This document shows, piece by piece, positions 43,573 to 52,081 of a stretch of DNA of 64,000 nucleotides (positions are counted from its first letter, which is position 1; every line of letters begins with the position of its first letter). This DNA comes from JANNYA01 sp031422315 (lineage in GTDB: Bacteria; Pseudomonadota; Gammaproteobacteria; Xanthomonadales; SZUA-5): the NCBI GenBank assembly GCA_031422315.1, contig JANOQN010000056.1, positions 62,001 to 126,000 of the forward strand. Direction: 5' to 3'. Below the pieces are notes generated by a model, which was not told the DNA's origin, did not search any database, and saw only the letters and a list, made by a program, of their open reading frames with translations. The position numbers were made by a program, and so were the translations under genes.

Positions 43573-43761
43573 ACAGCTGCAATTACTTGATTAAATTCAA
43601 TGATTTGCGACGCCAAACGCAGCGCTGAAAAACGCCCCAGCACAGGCCCTTGCTGATACAATCGCCGACTTCCGCAAGCTTGGTCTCAGATTGCGGGCTC
43701 TACACGCTCGCTGATGTTTAGCAAGCTCATGATCCAATAATTAAATCGGAGGTTCGGCGCG

Positions 43762-46554
43762 ATGGCTGAGTTTGCCAAAGAAGTGTTGCGCGTCAGCATC
43801 GAAGAAGAAATGAAGCAAAGCTATTTGGATTACGCGATGAGCGTGATCGTAGGCCGCGCGCTACCGGATGTTCGTGACGGGCTAAAGCCTGTGCATCGCC
43901 GGGTTCTTTTTGCGATGAAAGAGCTCAATAACGAGTTCAATCGCCCGCGCATGAAATCCGCGCGGGTCGTCGGTGATGTAACCGGTAAATACCACCCGCA
44001 CGGCGATCAGGCGGTCTATGACACGCTAGTGCGCATGGCGCAGAACTTCTCGCTGCGCTATTTGCTCGTTGATGGCCAAGGTAACTTTGGCTCGGTCGAT
44101 GGTGATTCCCCGGCGGCGATGCGCTACACCGAAGTGCGGTTGAGTAAACTGGCAGGCGAGCTGCTGCGCGATATTGATCGTGACACCGTCAATTTCCGCC
44201 CGAACTACAGCGGCGATATGGAAGAGCCGACTGTACTGCCGACCATCATCCCGAACCTACTCGTGAACGGCTCCGCCGGTATTGCGGTGGGTATGGCGAC
44301 TAATATTCCGCCGCACAATTTGGGCGAAGTGGTCGATGGCACTTTAGCATTGCTGCAAAACCCGGAATTGAGCATCGAAGAGTTGATGCGCTTTATTCCC
44401 GGCCCCGATTTCCCGACCGCTGGCATAATTAATGGCATCGCCGGCGTGGTTGAGGCGTATCGCACCGGGCGTGGGCGAATTCACGTGCGCGGGCGCGCCA
44501 ATATTGAGCGCGAGGGCAACCGTGAAAGCATCATTATTACTGAGCTACCTTACCAGGTTAACAAAGCCCGTTTGGTCGAAAAAATTGCCGAACTGCACAA
44601 AGAAAAGTTAATTGAAGGCATTGCCGGCGATGGCCTGCGCGATGAGTCTGATAAAGACGGCATGCGCGTGGTTATTGACGTCAAGCGCGGTGAAAACGCT
44701 GAAATTTTGTTGAATAATCTGTATCGACAAACCCAGCTACAGACGGTGTTTGGCATCAATATGGTGGCCTTAGTTGCGGGTCAGCCGAAGATTCTTAATA
44801 TTAAAGAAATCTTGCTGCACTTTATTGCGCACAGGCGTGAAGTCGTCACGCGCCGCACGATTTTTGAAATCCGCAAAGCCCGTTCGCGCGCGCATATTTT
44901 AGAAGGCTTGACGGTCGCGCTGGCCAATATTGATGAGCTGATCGAGCTGATTAAAACTTCGCCCACGCCAGCCGATGCAAAAGAGCGGATGTTGACGAAA
45001 AAATGGGCCCCAGGTTTGGTGTCTGCACTGCTGAGCGGCGCCGGTGAGCGAACCCGCCCTGAAGAGATGAAGTTCTACGAAGGTTTGCAGCCTGAGGGAT
45101 ACCAGCTTTCGGACATTCAAGCGAAAGAAATTCTGGAAATGCGCCTCAGCCGGTTGACCGGTTTGGAGCAAGATAAGTTAACCGCCGAATACACTGAAAT
45201 TCTGGCGACGATCACCGAGCTGTTTAAGATTCTGGATTTGCCAGAGCGCTTGAACGAAGTGATTACCGATGAGTTGAACACGCTCAAAGCGGCATTTAAC
45301 GATCCGCGCCGAACGGTGATCGAGCAATCGCTCGCCGATTTAGAAGCCGAAGATTTGATCAAACCCGAAGATGTGGTGGTCACTTTATCGCACGCTGGTT
45401 ACGTCAAACGGCAGCCTTTACACGTTTATCGCGCGCAAAAACGCGGTGGTAAAGGCCGCAGCGCAACGAATCTGAAGGAAGAAGATTTCGTCGAAGGCGT
45501 GTGGGTTGTCAACACGCATGACACGCTTCTGACTTTCACAAGCGCGGGCCGGGTTTTCAAAACCAAAGTGTACCGTGTGCCAGAAGCTAGCTCTGGATCG
45601 CGCGGTCGTCCGATTGTTAATTTACTACCGTTAGAGGCGGATGAAAAAATCCAAGCGGTATTGCCGATTCGCACCTTTGACGATAAGCACGCGATTTTGT
45701 TTGCCACCAAGGCCGGCGTGGTCAAGAAAACGCCGCTGAGCTCATTTGCCAACGTGCGCAGTAACGGCATACGCGCGATTGAGTTTGATGAAGGCGATGG
45801 TTTAGTTGGCGTAGCGCTCACTGATGGAACGCAAGACGTGATGCTGTTCGGCAGCAACGGCCGTGCGGTGCGATTCTCAGAAGATGCACTGCGTGAGCTA
45901 GGCCGAACCGCCAGAGGTGTCCGCGGTATGCGTTTTGACGAAGATAAAGGCGGTGGCCGCGTCGTAGCGTTGTTGATCGTGAATAGTCAATTCGTCGCCA
46001 ATGAAAGCGATGTTGATGACGCTGAAGTTGACACCAAAACTGATGTGGAAGTGCTCGAAGGCGCGGAAGTATCAGAAGCTTTAGTTTCGGCGGATGCGCA
46101 AAACATCCCACAAGTATTGACTGCAACGCAGCGCGGCTATGGCAAGCGCACGCCGATCACCGCGTTCCCGCGCAAAGGTCGGGGCGGTTTGGGCGTCATC
46201 GCGATCAAGTGCAGCGATCGCAACGGCGAATTGGTTGCGGCCGTGCAGATTGACGCGAAAGACGATCTGATGCTGATCTCCGATCAGGGCACGTTGGTGC
46301 GCACGCGCGCCAAAGAAGTCGCGCTGGTGGGTCGAAATACCCAGGGCGTAACCTTAATTCGCGTCGCCGGTGATGAGAAATTAGTCGGCGTGGTGCGCAT
46401 TGCTTATGACGAAGCAGCTGAGCTTGAGCTTGAAGAAGCGGCGCTAGAATCTGCCCTAGAATCTGCATTGGATGCAGCGCCTGATTTAGCGTCGGCCAAT
46501 CCGCCAGCCGCAGACTTAGTAGGCGATGCACCCGCTGAGCCTAGCGATGCGTAG
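43762..46554 (+). CDS. gyrA: DNA gyrase subunit A
   Basis: The 930-residue topoisomerase subunit has GGAGG at 43748-43752 as ribosome-binding site; a TACAAT at about 43655 could be its -10 box. 'DYAMSVIVGRALPDVRDGLK' (quoted in part: RALPDVRDGLK), catalytic Tyr in 'AAMRYTEVRLSK', and the GyrA-box 'QKRGGKGRS' in the C-terminal beta-pinwheel identify it as GyrA, not ParC. In the quinolone-resistance-determining region, position 83 is Gln ('HPHGDQAVYD', codon CAG 44008-44010) where E. coli has Ser; D87 is retained. An acidic insert (about residues 746-785) splits the pinwheel, and the tail (about 885-930) is strongly acidic. Confidence 0.96.
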   Translation: MAEFAKEVLRVSIEEEMKQSYLDYAMSVIVGRALPDVRDGLKPVHRRVLFAMKELNNEFNRPRMKSARVVGDVTGKYHPHGDQAVYDTLVRMAQNFSLRYLLVDGQGNFGSVDGDSPAAMRYTEVRLSKLAGELLRDIDRDTVNFRPNYSGDMEEPTVLPTIIPNLLVNGSAGIAVGMATNIPPHNLGEVVDGTLALLQNPELSIEELMRFIPGPDFPTAGIINGIAGVVEAYRTGRGRIHVRGRANIEREGNRESIIITELPYQVNKARLVEKIAELHKEKLIEGIAGDGLRDESDKDGMRVVIDVKRGENAEILLNNLYRQTQLQTVFGINMVALVAGQPKILNIKEILLHFIAHRREVVTRRTIFEIRKARSRAHILEGLTVALANIDELIELIKTSPTPADAKERMLTKKWAPGLVSALLSGAGERTRPEEMKFYEGLQPEGYQLSDIQAKEILEMRLSRLTGLEQDKLTAEYTEILATITELFKILDLPERLNEVITDELNTLKAAFNDPRRTVIEQSLADLEAEDLIKPEDVVVTLSHAGYVKRQPLHVYRAQKRGGKGRSATNLKEEDFVEGVWVVNTHDTLLTFTSAGRVFKTKVYRVPEASSGSRGRPIVNLLPLEADEKIQAVLPIRTFDDKHAILFATKAGVVKKTPLSSFANVRSNGIRAIEFDEGDGLVGVALTDGTQDVMLFGSNGRAVRFSEDALRELGRTARGVRGMRFDEDKGGGRVVALLIVNSQFVANESDVDDAEVDTKTDVEVLEGAEVSEALVSADAQNIPQVLTATQRGYGKRTPITAFPRKGRGGLGVIAIKCSDRNGELVAAVQIDAKDDLMLISDQGTLVRTRAKEVALVGRNTQGVTLIRVAGDEKLVGVVRIAYDEAAELELEEAALESALESALDAAPDLASANPPAADLVGDAPAEPSDA

Positions 46555-46561
46555 TCACTCG

Positions 46562-48628
46562 ATGATTAGAAAGCTAACTTTAGCCTGCGCATTTGCGATG
46601 GCATTCGGTGCAGGCGCTTTGCCAGCAAAACCGCAAGCCACAGACGCGCTCAATGCCAGCTCAATGGCAGTTGCGCGTGATGCGGTGCTGCCGCACGTGG
46701 TGTCGATCTTGGTGGTGCGGCAAGACTTTGCTGCCGGTGAAGCGCGGCTGTCGCTTTCGGGTGGCACCGGTACCATTGTCAGCGCCGATGGCTTTATCGC
46801 TACCAATGCGCACGTCACGGAAAACGGCACGCGCTTTCGCGTGGTGTTGAACGATCAGCGCGAATATCCAGCGGTGCTGGTCGGTACTGATCCGATTAGC
46901 GATTTGGCGGTGCTTAAACTGCAAGCGCCAGCCGGTGTGCGTTTTGGTTTTGCTACGTTTGCTAACGATTTGTCCGCGCTAAAACCGGGCGATACGATTT
47001 TGGCGATGGGCGCGCCGTGGGGCATGCGCGACTCGGTAACGGCAGGTGTGATCAATCACGTTTCGCGGCTGATGGTCAGCTTATTTGAAGATGAGGCCGA
47101 CTACGAACAATCGCTCAATGCCACGCAATCAACCGCACGCTATTACGCCTGGATACAGCACGACGCATCTATCTCCCCTGGGAATTCCGGCGGCCCACTG
47201 GTGGATTTATCGGGTCGAATAATTGGCGTGAATACGCGCGGCAATATGTTTGGCGGCGATATGGCGTTCTCGATTCCCGCCCCGATTGCGGCCAGCGTTG
47301 TGCAGGCGCTGATTAAAGACGGCAAGGTCACGCGTAGTGATTTTGGCTTCAACGTGCGCAGTTTGCGCGGTACCGATTTAACCGATGGCGTGCTAATTTC
47401 GGGTGTTGATCGCGAATCGCTCGCCGAAAAAGCAGGCTTAAAACCGGGCGATTTGTTGCTCAGCGTCGATGGTAAGCCGATTACTTTGGCGCAGCCAGAA
47501 AGCGTGCCGGATTTCCGCCGCAGCCTTGCGGAGCGAACAGTCGGCAGCACCTTGAAACTATCAGTTAAGCGAGGCCAGAAGGCGATCGAGTTTGCAGTAG
47601 CGTCTGTGCCGCAAATCGATCAAAAACCTGATGAGCAGGAAATCGCGCATTGGGGCATTAGCGTTGGTGAAATTACCCCAGATGTGGTGCGCACGCGTTA
47701 TTTAGATAGTTCCGCAGGTGTGTTGGTTGCGGGGCTCCGTACCGGTGGCCCGGCCGGCACTGCGCAGCCACCATTGCAGCTGGGTGATCGCATCACCCAC
47801 GTCAATGCGAAAGCGGTGAATGCCATGCGTGATTTTAAGATCGCTGCGGGTAGTTTGCCTGACGTAAGCGAGAATCAAGCTGAGCCCGAAGCGGTTACGC
47901 TATCGATTGATCGCACCGGTAATCGCTTGCTCGTGCTTCTCACGCCTGCGCCTAAACGCATAATCCCTCCTGTTAATCCAGAGCTGAGCAAAGCCTGGGC
48001 CGGCTGGGAAGTGCAGCCGATCCCAGGCACGCTGGCAAAACAGCTTAAGCTTGCCCAAGCGGGTTTTCGCGTGACTCGGCTTTACCCCAAAGGCCCGGCT
48101 GAAGTTGCCGGCCTGCAAATTGGCGATTTAATCGTCGCGACCGGCGATAATCCGGTCAAGCCAAGCGGCTTAAAAGAAACTTCGGCGCTGGATTTGCGCG
48201 TGCGCAATGCGCTATTGACTGAGCCCTTTGCAATCACCATCTTGCGCGCAGGCAAGCGGCAAACCCAAACGCTGAGCTTGAGCGAAAAACCTAATCCGGT
48301 CGAAACGGTAGATCGGCTTTGGAATGATGAACTCAGCACGCAGCTGCGCGCGTTGACTTTTTTTGATCGCATCGAGCGCAAGTTGAAAGACAGCCAAAAA
48401 GGCGTGGTGGTTGAGCGCGTTGAAAACGGCGGCTACGGTGGTTTGGCGCATCTGCGCGAAGGTGATTTGTTGGTGCGGTTGGGTGATCAAGATGTAAGTG
48501 ACCTAGCCAGTTTCAGTAAGGCGCTAGCGGTGGCGCAGGCCAGCCAAGTGCCAAAGCTGAGCTTTTTAGTCATGCGCGGCACCGGTACGCGCTTGTTGTT
48601 TGTTGAATCTCCGTGGAAGGCCAAATAA
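46562..48628 (+). CDS. HtrA/Deg-family periplasmic serine protease with four PDZ-like domains
   Basis: ATG 46562 gives 688 residues with a signal peptide (about 4-22); ATG 46547, overlapping the gyrA stop, is an alternative. The trypsin-like domain has a complete triad: H84 ('TNAHV'), D114 ('ISDLAVLK') and S209 ('GNSGGPL'). About four PDZ-like domains follow ('GVLISGVDRESLAEKAGLKPG', quoted in part: ESLAEKAGLKPGD; 'GPAGTAQPPLQLGDRI'; 'GPAEVAGLQIGDLI'; 'GGLAHLREGDLLVRLG'). DegP and DegQ have two, so the tail is unusually long. It is followed by a related gene that has lost the triad. Confidence 0.88.
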   Translation: MIRKLTLACAFAMAFGAGALPAKPQATDALNASSMAVARDAVLPHVVSILVVRQDFAAGEARLSLSGGTGTIVSADGFIATNAHVTENGTRFRVVLNDQREYPAVLVGTDPISDLAVLKLQAPAGVRFGFATFANDLSALKPGDTILAMGAPWGMRDSVTAGVINHVSRLMVSLFEDEADYEQSLNATQSTARYYAWIQHDASISPGNSGGPLVDLSGRIIGVNTRGNMFGGDMAFSIPAPIAASVVQALIKDGKVTRSDFGFNVRSLRGTDLTDGVLISGVDRESLAEKAGLKPGDLLLSVDGKPITLAQPESVPDFRRSLAERTVGSTLKLSVKRGQKAIEFAVASVPQIDQKPDEQEIAHWGISVGEITPDVVRTRYLDSSAGVLVAGLRTGGPAGTAQPPLQLGDRITHVNAKAVNAMRDFKIAAGSLPDVSENQAEPEAVTLSIDRTGNRLLVLLTPAPKRIIPPVNPELSKAWAGWEVQPIPGTLAKQLKLAQAGFRVTRLYPKGPAEVAGLQIGDLIVATGDNPVKPSGLKETSALDLRVRNALLTEPFAITILRAGKRQTQTLSLSEKPNPVETVDRLWNDELSTQLRALTFFDRIERKLKDSQKGVVVERVENGGYGGLAHLREGDLLVRLGDQDVSDLASFSKALAVAQASQVPKLSFLVMRGTGTRLLFVESPWKAK

Positions 48629-49410
48629 TGACATCTATGGTTTTATGGCGAAGCGCCTGCCTATTTGCTGCTATCACGTTGGCTGCTCCAAATACGGCAG
48701 TTGCGGAAAAAGATGCTGGCCCGAAAATCTATCAAAAGCTGCTGCAACGCTACGGCAAAAGCATCGTCACAGTCAGCTACGTGTTGAGCTTTGATGGCGC
48801 AGGCTCCGATCAGCGCGTGCAAGGTGAAACTGACGCCACCCTCGTCAGCGCTGACGGCTTACTGCTAGTGCCCTCATCTGTGCTCAACCCGACTGATATG
48901 TATCAGAAAGTCTATCGAAGCCAGGGCGATGGACAGGTTCCTAACATGCGCTCGTCGGAAATTAAGGTGCGCTTACCAGGTTCTGATCAGCCCTTGGAAG
49001 CCACAGTTGTTACGCAGGATCGTGATTTAGGCTTGGCGTGGCTCAAAATTAAATCGCCGCCTAAAGGTTTGACACACGTGGATTTGAGCAAAGCGATGGA
49101 TCCGAAAGTCGGCCAGAAAGCGTACTCAGTCGGGCTGATTTCCGAGGAATTCGACTACGCGCCATACATTGAAGAAACGCGCGTGCAGGGTGAAATTTCC
49201 GTGCCATACAAAGCCTTCGTGACCGATCAACCCGGCACTATGTTATTCGCCGAAGACGGCACACCGCTCGGCTTTACCGTGCTGCGCATCGACGGTACCT
49301 CGAATATGTCCGCCGGCGGCAACTATCGCATGTTCGCTACTATGGTCGGCGGCGCAAGGTTGCAAGCGCTACAAGAACGGGTGCAGTCGATTAGCGAGCG
49401 GCCCAAATAA
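48628..49410 (+). CDS. Catalytically degenerate HtrA-like protein
   Basis: ATG 48628 overlaps the stop of the protease gene as TAATG (260 residues, signal peptide about 5-26). The fold follows the HtrA core: 'ATLVSADGLLLVPSSV' matches the strand that carries the catalytic His in the neighbour, but the His site reads Ser (about 83-84); 'RDLGLAWLKI' keeps the Asp (D133); where the protease has GNSGGP, this protein has 'GTMLFAEDGTPLGF', with no nucleophile. There is no PDZ domain. It is probably an inactive paralogue made with the active protease, perhaps as a regulator, adaptor or substrate trap. Confidence 0.75.
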   Translation: MTSMVLWRSACLFAAITLAAPNTAVAEKDAGPKIYQKLLQRYGKSIVTVSYVLSFDGAGSDQRVQGETDATLVSADGLLLVPSSVLNPTDMYQKVYRSQGDGQVPNMRSSEIKVRLPGSDQPLEATVVTQDRDLGLAWLKIKSPPKGLTHVDLSKAMDPKVGQKAYSVGLISEEFDYAPYIEETRVQGEISVPYKAFVTDQPGTMLFAEDGTPLGFTVLRIDGTSNMSAGGNYRMFATMVGGARLQALQERVQSISERPK

Positions 49411-49463
49411 GTTCGACCTGCAAGCCAATCACCCACTCGAAAATACACTACGAATCACAAGCC

Positions 49464-49952
49464 ATGAAAATCGAAAATAACTCCGTTGTAAGCTTTCACT
49501 ACATCGTAAACGCCCTTGATGGCACTGAAATCGAATCCAGCCGCAAGGTCAACCAGCCGCAGCTTTATCTACACGGCCACAAAGGCGTGGTGCCTGGTTT
49601 GGAAACCGCGATGGAAGGCAAACAGACCGGCGACACTTTTAAAGTTACCGTCGCGCCTGAGCTGGCGTACGGCATGCGCGTTGAAGGCAAAATGGCGCGC
49701 GTGTCGATGAAAAAGTTGGCAAAAGCCGGCAAAATTTCCGTCGGGCGCTGGGTGCAAGTGGAAACCGAGCAAGGCATGCAAATTGCCACTGTAGCGAAAG
49801 TCGGCATGACGGTGGTGGATTTGGATTTGAATCATCCACTCGCTGGAAAAGTGCTGGTGTTTGACGTTGAAGTGCTGAGCGTGCGTGAAGCAACTGCGCA
49901 TGAAATTGAGCATGGGCATGCGCATGGTGCAGGTGGCGTAGAGCATCCGTAG
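49464..49952 (+). CDS. slyD: FKBP-type peptidyl-prolyl isomerase SlyD
   Basis: The 162-residue chaperone/isomerase has an FKBP core ('VSFHYIVNALDGTEIESS', 'VPGLETAMEGKQTGD', 'APELAYGMR'), the insert-in-flap domain (about 70-125, 'VGRWVQVETEQGMQIATV') and a final core strand ('HPLAGKVLVFDVEVLSV'). The metal-binding His-rich tail is short ('HEIEHGHAHGAGGVEHP', five to six His), shorter than in E. coli SlyD. A copy of the 92-bp repeat lies 9 bases after the stop. Confidence 0.93.
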   Translation: MKIENNSVVSFHYIVNALDGTEIESSRKVNQPQLYLHGHKGVVPGLETAMEGKQTGDTFKVTVAPELAYGMRVEGKMARVSMKKLAKAGKISVGRWVQVETEQGMQIATVAKVGMTVVDLDLNHPLAGKVLVFDVEVLSVREATAHEIEHGHAHGAGGVEHP

Positions 49953-49961
49953 GCTCCGAAT

Positions 49962-50053
49962 CGTCATTCCCGCGTAGGCGGGAATCCAGGTTCCATATCC
50001 GTTCGGTGAACTTTGACACCTGTAACTGGATCCCCGCCTTCGCGGGGATGACG
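49962..50053. repeat. 92-bp REPIN-like palindromic repeat, copy B (dRS3-like core)
   Basis: The arms are the same as in the copy at 24002-24093 (one A/T difference in the left arm), the length is the same, and the centre is partly diverged. The left arm again contains ATTCCC-8 nt-GGGAAT. It lies between slyD and parE and could fold into a cruciform or hairpin that stops slyD transcripts. Confidence 0.88.
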
Positions 50054-50150
50054 TGGGTTAGCTCAGCTGCAAGTAGGTTCGGCACAGCTGCTAATCAGAA
50101 CTATTTAAGTAAAAGAATCAAACAAAACCCCTCATCAAATGTAGTGAGCT

Positions 50151-52034
50151 ATGGCATCGCAGTACAACTCCGCGGATATTGAAGTTCTTCAAGGCTTGGA
50201 GCCGGTGCAGCGCCGACCGGGCATGTATACCGATACCACGCGCCCGAATCATTTGGCGCAAGAGGTGATCGACAACTCGGTTGATGAGGCTTTAGCAGGT
50301 TATGCCAAGCGCATTGACGTCAGTTTGTTTAGCGATGGCTCCTGTGAGGTGATCGACGATGGCCGCGGCATGCCAGTCGATATGCATCCAATTCATAAAG
50401 TGCCTGGCATTGAGCTAATTTTGTGCAAACTGCATGCGGGTGGTAAGTTTTCTAATAAAAACTATAGCTTCTCAGGTGGCCTGCATGGCGTAGGTGTCAG
50501 CGTAGTGAATGCGCTGAGCGAAAAGCTAGAGGTGTGGATCAAGCGCGATGGTCAGGAATACCATATCGCGTTTGCACATGGCGATAACACCTCAAAGCTG
50601 AGCGTGGTCGGGCAAGTTGGTAAGCGCAATACTGGCACGCGGCTTAGGTTTTGGCCGGCGGCGAAGTATTTTGATTCGCCCAGAATATTGCAAAGCAAGA
50701 TCGAACATATTCTGCGCGCTAAAGCGGTGCTGTGCCCAGGTTTGGAAGTTAACTTGTTTGATGAAGCGAGCGGGGAAAAGCAGCGCTGGTACTATGAGGA
50801 CGGTTTGCGCGATTACTTACGCGGCCAATTAGCCGATCAAATATTGCTGCCGGAAGCGCTGTTTTGCGGCCACGTAAAACGCGAACAGGATCAAACCGAA
50901 TGGGCCTTGGCGTTTATGCCGGATGGCGATTTGGTGCAAGAAAGCTACGTCAATCTAATCCCGACCAGCCAGCACGGCACCCACGTCAATGGGATGCGCA
51001 GCGGCTTGACCGAGGCGATTCGGGAATTCTGCGAGTTCCGAAACTTGCTGCCGCGCGGCGTAAAAATCGCCCCGGAAGATGTCTGGGAACGGCTGAGCTT
51101 CGTGCTCTCGTTCAAGCAAATCGAGCCACAGTTTTCCTCGCAAACTAAAGAGCGGCTTTCGACCCGCACCGCATCACCTGCGGCGCAAAGCGCGCTGCAT
51201 GACACGTTTAGTTTGTGGCTGAATCAGCATGTCGATATCGGCGAGAAAATTGCCCAAGTCGTTATTGAACGCGCGCAGGCGAGGCTGAAAACTGAAAAGC
51301 AAATTGTGCGCAAGAAAATTACTTCAGGACCGGCGCTGCCGGGCAAGCTCTCCGATTGTGTCAGCCAAGATTTGGCGCGCACAGAGCTGTTTATCGTTGA
51401 AGGTGAAAGCGCGGGCGGCTCGGCTAAACAAGCGCGCGAAAAGGAGTTTCAAGCGATCTTGCCGTTGAAAGGCAAGATTTTGAACACCTGGGAAGTCGAT
51501 CACAGCACGGTGCTGGGCTCGCAAGAAGTGCACGATTTGGCGGTGGCGATTGGGCTTGATCCGGGCAAGCCGGATTTGAGCGGCCTGCGCTATGGCAAGG
51601 TCATTATTTTGGCGGACGCCGATTCCGATGGCTTGCACATTGCGACCTTGCTGACTGCGCTATTTTTTAAGCACTTTCCGGCGCTCGTCGATGCCGGCCA
51701 TGTGTTTGTCGCGATGCCGCCGCTGTTTCGCGTTGATATTGGCAAGCAGGTTTACTACGTGCTGGACGAGAGTGAAAAAACCGCGCTGTTGGAAAAATTG
51801 GAGCGAGACAAAGTCCGAGGCAAACCGGTCATTACCCGCTTCAAAGGGCTAGGTGAAATGAATCCGCAGCAGCTGCGCGAATCCACGGTGCATCCCGACA
51901 CGCGGCGGCTAGTGCAGCTTTCGATAGGCTCCGAACAAGATACCAGCCAGCTAATGGACATGCTGCTGGCGAAAAAACGCGCTTCGGATCGAAAAGACTG
52001 GCTGGAGCGCAAAGGGGATTTAGCCGAAGTCTAG
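50151..52034 (+). CDS. parE: DNA topoisomerase IV subunit B
   Basis: The 627-residue GHKL ATPase has 'EVIDNSVDEALAGYA' with the catalytic Glu, 'IDDGRGMPVDMHP', 'GGLHGVGVSVVNALS' and a TOPRIM domain with 'EGESAGGSAKQAR' and 'LADADSDGLHIATLL'. Length and the form 'PVQRRPGMYTDTTRPNH' favour ParE over GyrB. parC, the usual partner, is not in the window; gyrA lies 3.6 kb upstream. No clear ribosome-binding site is seen before ATG 50151. Confidence 0.92.
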   Translation: MASQYNSADIEVLQGLEPVQRRPGMYTDTTRPNHLAQEVIDNSVDEALAGYAKRIDVSLFSDGSCEVIDDGRGMPVDMHPIHKVPGIELILCKLHAGGKFSNKNYSFSGGLHGVGVSVVNALSEKLEVWIKRDGQEYHIAFAHGDNTSKLSVVGQVGKRNTGTRLRFWPAAKYFDSPRILQSKIEHILRAKAVLCPGLEVNLFDEASGEKQRWYYEDGLRDYLRGQLADQILLPEALFCGHVKREQDQTEWALAFMPDGDLVQESYVNLIPTSQHGTHVNGMRSGLTEAIREFCEFRNLLPRGVKIAPEDVWERLSFVLSFKQIEPQFSSQTKERLSTRTASPAAQSALHDTFSLWLNQHVDIGEKIAQVVIERAQARLKTEKQIVRKKITSGPALPGKLSDCVSQDLARTELFIVEGESAGGSAKQAREKEFQAILPLKGKILNTWEVDHSTVLGSQEVHDLAVAIGLDPGKPDLSGLRYGKVIILADADSDGLHIATLLTALFFKHFPALVDAGHVFVAMPPLFRVDIGKQVYYVLDESEKTALLEKLERDKVRGKPVITRFKGLGEMNPQQLRESTVHPDTRRLVQLSIGSEQDTSQLMDMLLAKKRASDRKDWLERKGDLAEV

Positions 52035-52081
52035 TTGCTACATTTTTTTGATCCCAAAATTTTTGACACCAATAAATTAAT

